In this document: positions 17,247 to 24,971 of the stretch, in pieces | Numbering within the stretch: position 1 is the first letter of the stretch | Layout of the letters: each line of letters starts with the position of its first letter | Assembly: GCA_039725955.1 (NCBI GenBank) | Contig: CP091033.1 | Location: 1,860,001 to 1,924,000, forward strand | Length of the DNA stretch: 64,000 nt | Reading direction: 5' to 3' | Source of the DNA: Sinorhizobium sp. B11 | GTDB lineage: Bacteria > Pseudomonadota > Alphaproteobacteria > Rhizobiales > Rhizobiaceae | Program-made: the position numbers and the translations under genes | Notes under the pieces: model-generated | What the model saw: the letters and a program-made list of their open reading frames with translations, nothing else | Told to the model about the DNA's origin: nothing | The model's database searches: none

Positions 17247-19712
17247 TCAAGCTGGTACGATAGGCAAGTTGACCGAGAAGCAGGCGCCGCCGATGCTGCT
17301 GACGGCATCTGCGGTTATTTCCCCTCCGTGAGCTTCCACGATGGACTTGCATATTCGCAGGCCCATTCCCATTCCGGTCTCCTTCGTGGTGAAAAAGCTT
17401 TCAAAAAGCCGACTGGCCTGACCGGGATTGATCCCTGCTCCATTGTCCTCGACGGTGAATACCGCCCTATTGCGAGCGGAGGTCCCTGACCGCACGACGA
17501 TGTGTGGGTTGCTCCGTTGGGGACGTGGGGCTTGAAGTGCGTTTATCGCCAGGTTCACGATGACCTGGTGCACCTGTGTGCGGTCCCCAGCTATGACGAG
17601 TGGCTGCCGCGATTTCTCATGGGTCACGATTGCGGAACGTGCCTGGATCTCGTGGCGTAAGAACTGCAGCGCTTCCTGTATGACCTCGTCCAAGTCGAGT
17701 TGCGTCCGCTCCGGAGGCTTCCCGTTCGCCATTGCTCGAATTCGGCCGATGAGTTCGGCTGCCCGCTTGGCATCATGCAACATCGAGGTCAGAGAATCTC
17801 GCACTTCGTCAAGGTCGGGCTTCGGACGGTTTATCCATCGCAATCCGGCTGCCCCGGCGTTGGCGATTGCGGCCAGCGGCTGATTGATTTCGTGAGCTAT
17901 CGACGCCGTCAACTCGCCAAGGACAGACAAACGGGCGGCGTGCGCGAATTCCGCCTGAACCTGCTGTAGGCGTCGTTCAGCCTCGACCCGGGCGGAGATG
18001 TCAAGGACACCGACAAGGCTGGTATCAGGGTCTTTGGAGAGACCAACGCGCGCTGTTGTGAACAGCACGTCTACGATACGTCCGTCGAGCGTCACCATCT
18101 TGGTTTCTTCTTCGAAGTTGGTATTCCCTCGATAACGGGACACCATTGCGCGTCTGAAGGTCGCTGAGCTCTCTTCAAAGGTGCCGACAACGGACTTGCC
18201 TTTGAACTCGTCCACCCCACGGCCACCGAACATCTGGACGCCACGTTCATTTGCTTCCTCGAAAATCATCGCTTCCATGCATGACCTCAGGAATGCGGGG
18301 TTCTCGTCGAAATAGGTGTCCAGATCCGTCACGCCCTCGGATCTGAGCTGCTTGAACTGGGCAACCAGATTGCTGGCGTTAAGCTGCCATAGCGCGATGG
18401 GCATCCGGTCGAACAAATAGCGGTACCGCTGCTCGCTCTTTTCCAGCTTCGCATAGGCCTCTTTCTGAGCGGTGATATCCATGACTGCGCCGACGAATTG
18501 GGGACTGTTCTTGCTGCCGAAGTCACATCGGGCAACCACGCGAACATGTTTCACATCCCCATTTGGCATCAGAAGACGATGCTCATGTCGAAAGTCGCGC
18601 CGATCGGCATGGGCTTTGACAAGAAGATCTCGAACAACAGGCAGATCGTCCGGATGCGTCCGCTCCAGGACAAGAGCCATTGATGGCGTTACTCCTTCTT
18701 CCACGCCAAATATTCGAAAGGTCTCGGCCGACCAAAAAAGCTCGCCGGTCGAGAGGTTCCACCCGAAGCTTCCTGTGTTGCTGAGCTTCTGCGCCTCTGC
18801 AAGATAGGCCGCCTGGCTCCTGTTCAGCTCGCCTTCAGTGCGTTTGCGCTCACTGATATCGGTATTGCATTCCAGCGTTCCGACACTGTTCCTGCGATCT
18901 TCGAGCCGGTGTGACCACCGACTGGAAACCGAGATCCGCCTGCCGGTGCGGGTCGTGCGGATCAACTCGCCTTCCCAACGCCCTGAACGACGTAACGCAT
19001 CGTTTATCTCGAGAAGCGATACCTGAAACCTGGTTTTCAGGAGTTCGTGGGCGACCTTTCCTACGGCCTCGTGGCGGGACCATCCATAGAGCTCTTCCGC
19101 GCCACGGTTCCAATACGTGATGATGTCGTCGGCATCGCGGACAAACACGGCGTCACTTGTCAGATCGAGTAAGCTTGCCTGTTCGCGCTCCGACACGCCC
19201 AAGCTGTGAACAAGTCTGATAAGACATGCGGCAAAAAGCGAAGACAGGAGAAAGACAATCAATGTCGCGAGGTCGTGCCTGCTGCCGATGATGAACGTGT
19301 GCAGGGGGGCGACAAACCAGAAGTTCAAACATCCGACAGCAAGAACCGAAAAGAAGACCGATGAAATGCAGCTGTCGAATAGCGCGAGGAATATAACGAC
19401 CAACAGGAGTACAAGCGCAGCAGGCGTCAAGTTGAAGCCAAGAGCTGCGCAAGCCAGGCTGAACAGGCCTATAGCCGCACCTCCTAATAGCCAGAACGCA
19501 AGAAGCCAGCGATGGCGCTCAATCCGTCCGGCTGCCAGCAGTGGCACTGCGCGGCGTCGAAACAGCTCAAGAGTGCTCACGACACCACCATCGTTGCGCA
19601 CCAACGCATTGCCGCTACCGGTACGAAAGCCAACCACTGCCCTGTGAACATGTCGCTCTCCCTCGATAAACTGCTCCCGTCGCATGACGGTATCGAACGA
19701 AGTCAATGACAT
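17247..19712 (-). CDS. membrane sensor histidine kinase (DUF4118-like, PAS repeats, FixL-like core)
   Basis: 821-residue kinase. The N-terminal DUF4118-like membrane domain has about four helices between residues 65 and 170. Three PAS/PAC units follow, beginning near LLDLTSDAVFVRDADDIITYW, LSNTGSFGWNLSTGELFWSAE and YRYLFDRMPIALWQLN. The HisKA motif is ASIAHEINQPLAAIANAG, as in FixL/DctB-type kinases. The ATPase has VNLAINALQAP, VEDNGAGINPG and TGMGMGLRICKSI. Likely partner: the FixJ-type regulator at 16149. The ATG at 19712 lies only 13 nt from a conserved 31-nt element, so the true start may be the ATG at 19685. No haem-binding PAS is evident. Confidence 0.88.
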   Translation of the reverse strand: MSLTSFDTVMRREQFIEGERHVHRAVVGFRTGSGNALVRNDGGVVSTLELFRRRAVPLLAAGRIERHRWLLAFWLLGGAAIGLFSLACAALGFNLTPAALVLLLVVIFLALFDSCISSVFFSVLAVGCLNFWFVAPLHTFIIGSRHDLATLIVFLLSSLFAACLIRLVHSLGVSEREQASLLDLTSDAVFVRDADDIITYWNRGAEELYGWSRHEAVGKVAHELLKTRFQVSLLEINDALRRSGRWEGELIRTTRTGRRISVSSRWSHRLEDRRNSVGTLECNTDISERKRTEGELNRSQAAYLAEAQKLSNTGSFGWNLSTGELFWSAETFRIFGVEEGVTPSMALVLERTHPDDLPVVRDLLVKAHADRRDFRHEHRLLMPNGDVKHVRVVARCDFGSKNSPQFVGAVMDITAQKEAYAKLEKSEQRYRYLFDRMPIALWQLNASNLVAQFKQLRSEGVTDLDTYFDENPAFLRSCMEAMIFEEANERGVQMFGGRGVDEFKGKSVVGTFEESSATFRRAMVSRYRGNTNFEEETKMVTLDGRIVDVLFTTARVGLSKDPDTSLVGVLDISARVEAERRLQQVQAEFAHAARLSVLGELTASIAHEINQPLAAIANAGAAGLRWINRPKPDLDEVRDSLTSMLHDAKRAAELIGRIRAMANGKPPERTQLDLDEVIQEALQFLRHEIQARSAIVTHEKSRQPLVIAGDRTQVHQVIVNLAINALQAPRPQRSNPHIVVRSGTSARNRAVFTVEDNGAGINPGQASRLFESFFTTKETGMGMGLRICKSIVEAHGGEITADAVSSIGGACFSVNLPIVPA

Positions 19713-19725
19713 CAGGGGATGTCGT

Positions 19726-19756
19726 ATACGAGTTTAGTATTGTGAATCGTTGTGAA
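19726..19756 (-). promoter_or_regulatory. conserved 31-nt element, copy 1 (upstream of the kinase)
   Basis: On the minus strand it reads TTCACAACGATTCACAA, three nt, then TAAACTCGTAT. The same two blocks with the same 3-nt spacing occur at 27879-27909 upstream of the ADC-family gene. TTCACAA is repeated directly with a 10-nt period, as for tandem binding by a regulator. The second block may include the -10 region. Confidence 0.6.
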
Positions 19757-19810
19757 CGCCCTTCGCTGTGTTAACCCCGGGCTCGTTTACTCGACAGATG
19801 CAGGAGCGAG

Positions 19811-20506
19811 CTAAAGGCTTGTGATGGTTGCTCCGTCAACGATCGCTAGCGCCTTTTCGTTAGTCGCACCGCACAAAAGGTAACCCCGATGAGATATTTT
19901 GAGTGCGGCGGAGGTGTGCTGTTCCACCATGAGCACGGCGACCCCTGATCGGTTAATCGCCTGGATCTGATCAAGAATGCGCTCGACAAACCGGGGGGCC
20001 AGGCCCGCCGTGGGTTCGTCCAGCAGCAAAATCCTCGGCCTTGGCATCAAGGCCCGCGCCAGTGCGAGTATTTGACGTTCACCCCCGGAGAGACTTCCCG
20101 CCTTTTGGCGACGCCGTTCTGCCAGTGCGGGGAAACGAGAGTATAATTCTTCGCGGCGAGGACGAAGGGCTATATCGGATCGCGACCTGAGGCCAATCTC
20201 GAGGTTCTCGTCCACGGAAAGCGATTCAAACACATTGTCGCTCTGGGGGACATAACCCATTCCGCGCTTCACGAACTCGCTGGGCGCCATGCCTTCTACA
20301 AACGTCGAATCTAGCCTGATGCTGCCACTACGCAGCCGGACCAACCCTATCAAAGCCTTTAGAAGAGTTGATTTGCCGGCGCCGTTGGATCCAACGACTG
20401 CCACGATCTCATCATGGGAAACAGTCAGGCTGATATTATTCAAGATGTCAGGATCAGCCTCATAGCCTACTGTCAATTTCTCGGCGACGAGGAGCTCCGT
20501 CATCAC
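19811..20506 (-). CDS. livF: branched-chain amino-acid-type ABC transporter, ATPase LivF
   Basis: 231-residue ATPase of a HAAT-type importer. Walker A is VGSNGAGKSTLLKAL, the signature is LSGGERQILALARAL, Walker B is RILLLDEPTAGLAP, and the switch His is in LMVEQH. The start overlaps the end of the preceding livG-type gene (ATGA), so they are translationally coupled. It is the last gene of the five-gene unit transcribed from about 24.5 kb. HAAT systems carry branched amino acids, amides, urea or aromatic acids, so the substrate is open. Confidence 0.92.
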   Translation of the reverse strand: MMTELLVAEKLTVGYEADPDILNNISLTVSHDEIVAVVGSNGAGKSTLLKALIGLVRLRSGSIRLDSTFVEGMAPSEFVKRGMGYVPQSDNVFESLSVDENLEIGLRSRSDIALRPRREELYSRFPALAERRRQKAGSLSGGERQILALARALMPRPRILLLDEPTAGLAPRFVERILDQIQAINRSGVAVLMVEQHTSAALKISHRGYLLCGATNEKALAIVDGATITSL

Positions 20507-21291
20507 AGCGACCCGAATTGCAGGTCGCCCATGTAGGCGTCGATGACCCGTGGGTCCGAGGAGACGGCTTCCGGGGTGCCTGAGGCAATCACACAGGCTT
20601 CAACCATCACCAAGACATGATGAGCGTAGGTCATGACCGCCTCAAGATCATGCTCGATAAATAAAAACGTGGTCTTCGACCGGCCCTGTAGGGAAATTAT
20701 CGTTTCGAAAATCGTTGATCGTAAGCCTTCGTTCATTCCGCTCATTGGTTCGTCAAGCAGGACCATAGACGGCTCGGTCATCAACACCTGAGCGAAGTTG
20801 AGAAGCTTTTTTTGACCGGCTGACAACGTGCCGGCATGATGATCCGCCTTCTTTTCAAGCCTCAGTTTCTCCAGCATTTCTTTAGCGGCGGCGCGTCCGG
20901 TCGCTTCCCGATCACGGATGGATCGCGGCGCGATGAAGAGTGACGCCAAATGCTCTCCCGGTTGTCCCGGACATGCCACCATCAAATTCTCCAGCACGGT
21001 CATTCCGGAGAAAACTCGCGGAAACTGAAAGGACCGTGCCAAGCCGAGACGCGCGATACGATGGGGCGGCAGGCCGACGATGCTCTGGTGGTTGAAAAGA
21101 ATTTTGCCCTCATCTGCCCGGGAATGACCGGTGATCAGATCGAACAGCGTGGTTTTCCCCGCGCCATTCGGGCCAATGAGCGCTGTCACAGATCCACGCT
21201 GAATGTCGAAGTTTACATTCGAGACGGCCCACCGTCCGCTGAAAGCTTTGGAGATACCTGCTACTCGCAAGATGGGCATATCAGTAGTCAT
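20503..21291 (-). CDS. livG: branched-chain amino-acid-type ABC transporter, ATPase LivG
   Basis: 262-residue ATPase. Walker A is IGPNGAGKTTLFDLI, the signature region is LSAGQKKLLNFAQVLM and Walker B is MVLLDEPMSGM. The LivG-specific C-terminal extension ends in VIDAYMGD. The ATG at 21291 follows GGGGACG and overlaps the livM-type stop by 11 nt; a longer open frame to 21324 is not needed. Partner of the LivF-type ATPase encoded next. Confidence 0.92.
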   Translation of the reverse strand: MTTDMPILRVAGISKAFSGRWAVSNVNFDIQRGSVTALIGPNGAGKTTLFDLITGHSRADEGKILFNHQSIVGLPPHRIARLGLARSFQFPRVFSGMTVLENLMVACPGQPGEHLASLFIAPRSIRDREATGRAAAKEMLEKLRLEKKADHHAGTLSAGQKKLLNFAQVLMTEPSMVLLDEPMSGMNEGLRSTIFETIISLQGRSKTTFLFIEHDLEAVMTYAHHVLVMVEACVIASGTPEAVSSDPRVIDAYMGDLQFGSL

Positions 21292-22207
21292 GGGCGCGTC
21301 CCCTGCTGTTGCCCAAGAAACCATGGGGGTAAACGCGACTGAGGACGATCAGCAATAATCCAACCACCAAGAAGCGGAGAGACGCCTGTTCGGTCGCGGA
21401 GAGCGACGTCTCGATGAGCCGTGACCCCTCCATCAGCGTCCAGAACACCACGCTTCCCAACATTATTCCCCGGTAGTTTCCGAGGCCCCCAATAAGCAGG
21501 ATGACAAACCCGAAAAACGTAAAGGTCGGGTCAAAGATGCCTGGATATAAATATGTCACATCGAGAGCGATGAAGAATCCGGCCACCGCGGCGAGTGCTG
21601 CGCCTATTGCCAACGATTGCATCCTGAACCACAGCGTGTTTTTTCCCAACGCGGCGATCGCTGTCTCGTCATCGCGAATGCCACGGAGGACCCTGGACCA
21701 TGGCGTCCGTTCGAGCATCTTCATCAGTCCCGTTAGTGCCGCGAACGTGATCCACACAAACAGCAAGAGAGGGATTTGCTTGTATTCACCAAGACCGATC
21801 CCTGAGAATAATGAAGTGATCCACTCACTGGCCGATCGCCATTCCACATCGAAACCGATCAGGCCCTGGTTGCCGCCGCTGAAGTCAGTGTTTTGCAGTA
21901 TGTGCCGAACGATCTCGGCAAATGCGATCGTCACGATTGCGAACTGATCCGGCCCGAGCCTGCTCGTTGACCATCCAATTACTATCGCGACCGCAGCAGA
22001 TAAAACCAGAGACGTCGAAAATGCCAACCACAGGGAAAACCCGGCTTCGGCGACCAGTATCCCTGCCCCGTAGGCACCGATTGCCATAAACCCTGCCTGG
22101 CCGAAATTCAGCAGACCCGTGAATCCGGTGTTAAGCTGGAGCCCGAGCGTGAGTATTCCGTAGATGCCCGCGATCACCCCGACATTGATCCAGAAATCCA
22201 CGCTCAT
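21281..22207 (-). CDS. livM: branched-chain amino-acid-type ABC transporter, permease LivM
   Basis: 308-residue inner-membrane permease. Family markers are LQLNTGFTGLLNFGQAGFMA near the N-terminus and the cytoplasmic coupling segment ERTPWSRVLRGIRDDETAIAAL, where the EAA-like loop contacts the ATPase. The ATG at 22207 overlaps the stop of the livH-type gene (ATGA). The open frame continues to 22540, but that part is a shadow of livH. Confidence 0.92.
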   Translation of the reverse strand: MSVDFWINVGVIAGIYGILTLGLQLNTGFTGLLNFGQAGFMAIGAYGAGILVAEAGFSLWLAFSTSLVLSAAVAIVIGWSTSRLGPDQFAIVTIAFAEIVRHILQNTDFSGGNQGLIGFDVEWRSASEWITSLFSGIGLGEYKQIPLLLFVWITFAALTGLMKMLERTPWSRVLRGIRDDETAIAALGKNTLWFRMQSLAIGAALAAVAGFFIALDVTYLYPGIFDPTFTFFGFVILLIGGLGNYRGIMLGSVVFWTLMEGSRLIETSLSATEQASLRFLVVGLLLIVLSRVYPHGFLGNSRGRAHDY

Positions 22208-23214
22208 GGGCGGCGCGGCGCGCGAGCGAAGATGCCGCGAGGTACAGCAAGGAGCATGAGAACCAGGAAAACCAGGGCCACGAGGGGCTTCCATTTTGCG
22301 CCGAGCAACAAAGCAGACCACTCCTGCGAGAGGCCAATCACCAAGCCCCCGAGCATTGCGCCGTAGATATTGCCAATTCCGCCAAGCGTGGCCGCAGCAA
22401 ACAAGCTGAGCAACAAGGTCAGACCGAAATTTGGATTGAAACTTCCGACAGCTGTCGCATAGACAATGCCGGCGGCGCCAGCCAGCAGGCCCGACAAGAG
22501 CGATGTGAGATCTATGGTGTGCCCGACACCGATACCGCAAACTTCGGCAAGCAGACGATTGTCAGAAACCGCCCGCATCGTCTTCATCGCACCACTGATC
22601 CACAGGCCTATTGCAAGCATCGACAAAGCTGCCAGGGCCATGACGAAACCGAGCGCCTGTTGGGTCCCCACGCGAAAAGGCCCTAAAACCATCGTCGACA
22701 GGACGTCAATATCGAACGATCGTGACTCGCTGCCGCCAAAAAACTGAATCGTGAAGCGAATGAGAAAGCTTGATCCTATTGCGGACAAGAAGCATTGAAG
22801 TGTGCTTGCGCCAGCATTCCGTAATGGGCGCCAAACGAGTTTTTCGGCCAGAATCGAGAGAAGCGCTGTCCCCAAGATGGCCAGCAGCACCGACAGCGGC
22901 AGTGGCGTACCCAGCGCGGTGAACATCAACGTGAAGTATGCCCCAGCCACGAGAAAATCACCGTATGCGAGGTTCACGAGTTTCATGACGCCCATTATGA
23001 GCGTCAGCCCCATTGCACCGAGGCCGAGGTAGCTACCAGTTACAAATCCGTTGATCGTCGCTTGCGAGACTTTCACGGTTCCAAAAAATGCAATCAGGCA
23101 GAGGAAGATAAAGAAGAGAGATACCAGCAGTTTCGCCGGTTTCGGCACTCCCGTAAAGTAGGCTTGCGCGGTAGCTGACACTCTCAAGCCTCGGCCACTC
23201 CTCCGGTTCGTCAA
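22204..23214 (-). CDS. livH: branched-chain amino-acid-type ABC transporter, permease LivH
   Basis: Up to 336 residues; inner-membrane permease. Markers: INGFVTGSYLGLGAMGLTLI and GVMKLVNLAYGDFLVAGAY in the N-terminal half, then MRAVSDNRLLAEVCGI, the cytoplasmic coupling loop. The first codon of the frame is TTG (23214) and a GTG near 23181 is also possible, so the first dozen residues are uncertain. The gene follows the binding-protein gene almost directly. Confidence 0.9.
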   Translation of the reverse strand: MTNRRSGRGLRVSATAQAYFTGVPKPAKLLVSLFFIFLCLIAFFGTVKVSQATINGFVTGSYLGLGAMGLTLIMGVMKLVNLAYGDFLVAGAYFTLMFTALGTPLPLSVLLAILGTALLSILAEKLVWRPLRNAGASTLQCFLSAIGSSFLIRFTIQFFGGSESRSFDIDVLSTMVLGPFRVGTQQALGFVMALAALSMLAIGLWISGAMKTMRAVSDNRLLAEVCGIGVGHTIDLTSLLSGLLAGAAGIVYATAVGSFNPNFGLTLLLSLFAAATLGGIGNIYGAMLGGLVIGLSQEWSALLLGAKWKPLVALVFLVLMLLAVPRGIFARAPRRP

Positions 23215-23217
23215 AGC

Positions 23218-24456
23218 TTACCTCACGTCGATTTGCCTGACCGTCACCTGCTCGCCGTTCCGATACTGGAATATATCATAAAGACCGCTCGTGGGATCTC
23301 CGTTCGGCGCAAAGCGAAATGCTCCCGACACCCCGATATAATCAATCGGTCTTCCCGCCGCGGCATCCTTCACGGCCTCCGCCAACGTCTCAAGGGTGAA
23401 TTGCCTCGCCCCTTCCCTTGTCACCTCTCGGACCTTTTGGCGAATGAGCTCTGGATCGGTTGCACCAGCCTCAATGGCCGAAAGAACACAGAGAATGCCC
23501 GCATCGAACACGTTCGCCGCATAGGAACCGGCTTCCGCCCCTCCCGCCTGCCGCCAAAGTTCGTTGAACAGTCGGTATGCCGGGGTTCCACGGGGGGATC
23601 CGCCGGCAACGCCGTAAGCCCCGTTGATGGCCCGCGCGGGAATGCTCTTGGGCACTCTGGCGAAAGACAACGCATCCGCAACAAACAGTTTGTTTGGGTC
23701 GAATTTACCGCTGCGGACGAGTGCTGCCCCGAGCCTCGCGTAAGTGTCGGGATAATCGATGACGACGTAGGCGTCGGGATTTTCGTCGAAAAGTTGAGCA
23801 GCCTCGGAATCGAAGGCTTGCTGCGTGGGATCGAATGCGATGCTCGAGACAATCGTTCCACCGCTTGCCTCCCAATCCGATCTGAACGTGCGAGACAGAG
23901 CGTCGCCGTATGGCTCGTTTCGAAAGAGGATCGCAACCCTCTTGCGGGCACCGACATAGGTCTCGATTGCCCGGACCAACGCCTTCGACTGGAGGTCATC
24001 CGGTGCGAGTGTGCGGAAAATCGTTCCGCCGTCTTCGACAGCGCGCAGCCGCGTGCTGGATGCCTGCGGCCACAACGTAATCCTTCGCTGCAATGTCACG
24101 CCGTTGAGGACGGCGATTGACTCGGGCGTGGTTGCCGGTCCGAGAATGCACGAGACGCCCTTGTCCACGAGCGTCCGCGCAGCAGAGACGGCCGCCTGAG
24201 GGTTTCCTTGAGAATCCGCGCTGACCAGATAGACCGAAAGATCAAGTCCGGCCTCCTTCGCAGCGATGTTACTCACCGACACCGCAAGTTTCGCCGCTTT
24301 TTCAACGGATGGCCCCATTTCCGACATCGGCCCCGATGCTTCAATCAACGCACCGATGAACATGTCTTTCGCATTGGCGATGCCCGCATCAACGGACACT
24401 AGGGCGATGCCCACCAGACAGCCTATGAAAATCGCGGCTTTGGGAAACAAACTCAT
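23218..24456 (-). CDS. ABC transporter substrate-binding protein (LivK-like)
   Basis: 412 residues from ATG 24456. A signal peptide is clear: basic start, hydrophobic IFIGCLVGIALVSV, cleavage near GIANA. The mature part has the type I periplasmic binding fold of the Leu/Ile/Val family: FIGALIEASGPMSEMGPSVE, VSADSQGNPQAAVSAARTLV, CILGPATTPESIAVL and VAILFRNEPYGDALSRTFR. An in-frame extension to 24591 would bury the signal peptide and is rejected. First gene of the importer operon; the promoter lies in 24457-24971. Confidence 0.88.
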   Translation of the reverse strand: MSLFPKAAIFIGCLVGIALVSVDAGIANAKDMFIGALIEASGPMSEMGPSVEKAAKLAVSVSNIAAKEAGLDLSVYLVSADSQGNPQAAVSAARTLVDKGVSCILGPATTPESIAVLNGVTLQRRITLWPQASSTRLRAVEDGGTIFRTLAPDDLQSKALVRAIETYVGARKRVAILFRNEPYGDALSRTFRSDWEASGGTIVSSIAFDPTQQAFDSEAAQLFDENPDAYVVIDYPDTYARLGAALVRSGKFDPNKLFVADALSFARVPKSIPARAINGAYGVAGGSPRGTPAYRLFNELWRQAGGAEAGSYAANVFDAGILCVLSAIEAGATDPELIRQKVREVTREGARQFTLETLAEAVKDAAAGRPIDYIGVSGAFRFAPNGDPTSGLYDIFQYRNGEQVTVRQIDVR

Positions 24457-24971
24457 CGGGAGAGCCCATTTTGTGTCCGAAACGCGATTAAAATCCAACG
24501 CTTTCAAAATATCAATGCAGGTCAAGTCCTGCGGAACTGCCTGGCATGTCCCATGGACAAACGGCAGCATTCGGTTTCTAATCGCTGCCAATCAAGCTCG
24601 TGACCCAACAGGCCCGATGAGACGACCACCTGGGTTAAGCGATCGGCAAAAGCGATGTCTGCCGGCGTCTGACAGACGGGTCCGACAAATGCAGGCCTCT
24701 AAAGTGGACTTTGAGCGGAGACGCTCCTCTCATTCATTTATTGTGACCGCATCGCAGCATTGAGATGCCGGCCTCAAAGAAAGGCCGCGGCAAGCTTTCT
24801 TTTACAGCTGTATTGCCGACCTCACCCGGTCGGGATGATCGCCGGCAACAGGATGTAATGGGTCAACGAAATTGAAGCAGCTACAAAACGGATTTTTTAT
24901 TCTTGTGATCGGTTGCGCTATAGCGGACGCTGACTCAGACACGCTGGGTAGAGACTTCCAGGACGGTTGTC
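24457..24971. other. divergent intergenic region: importer operon / winged-helix regulator
   Basis: 515 nt with no supported gene. It must hold the promoters of the minus-strand importer operon and the plus-strand regulator gene, and contains the inverted repeat at 24776-24802. Confidence 0.5.
24776..24802. repeat. inverted repeat with 8-bp arms
   Basis: AAAGAAAG and CTTTCTTT pair perfectly across 11 nt that begin with the palindrome GCCGCGGC. The position between divergent genes argues for an operator or an RNA hairpin in a leader rather than a terminator. Confidence 0.4.
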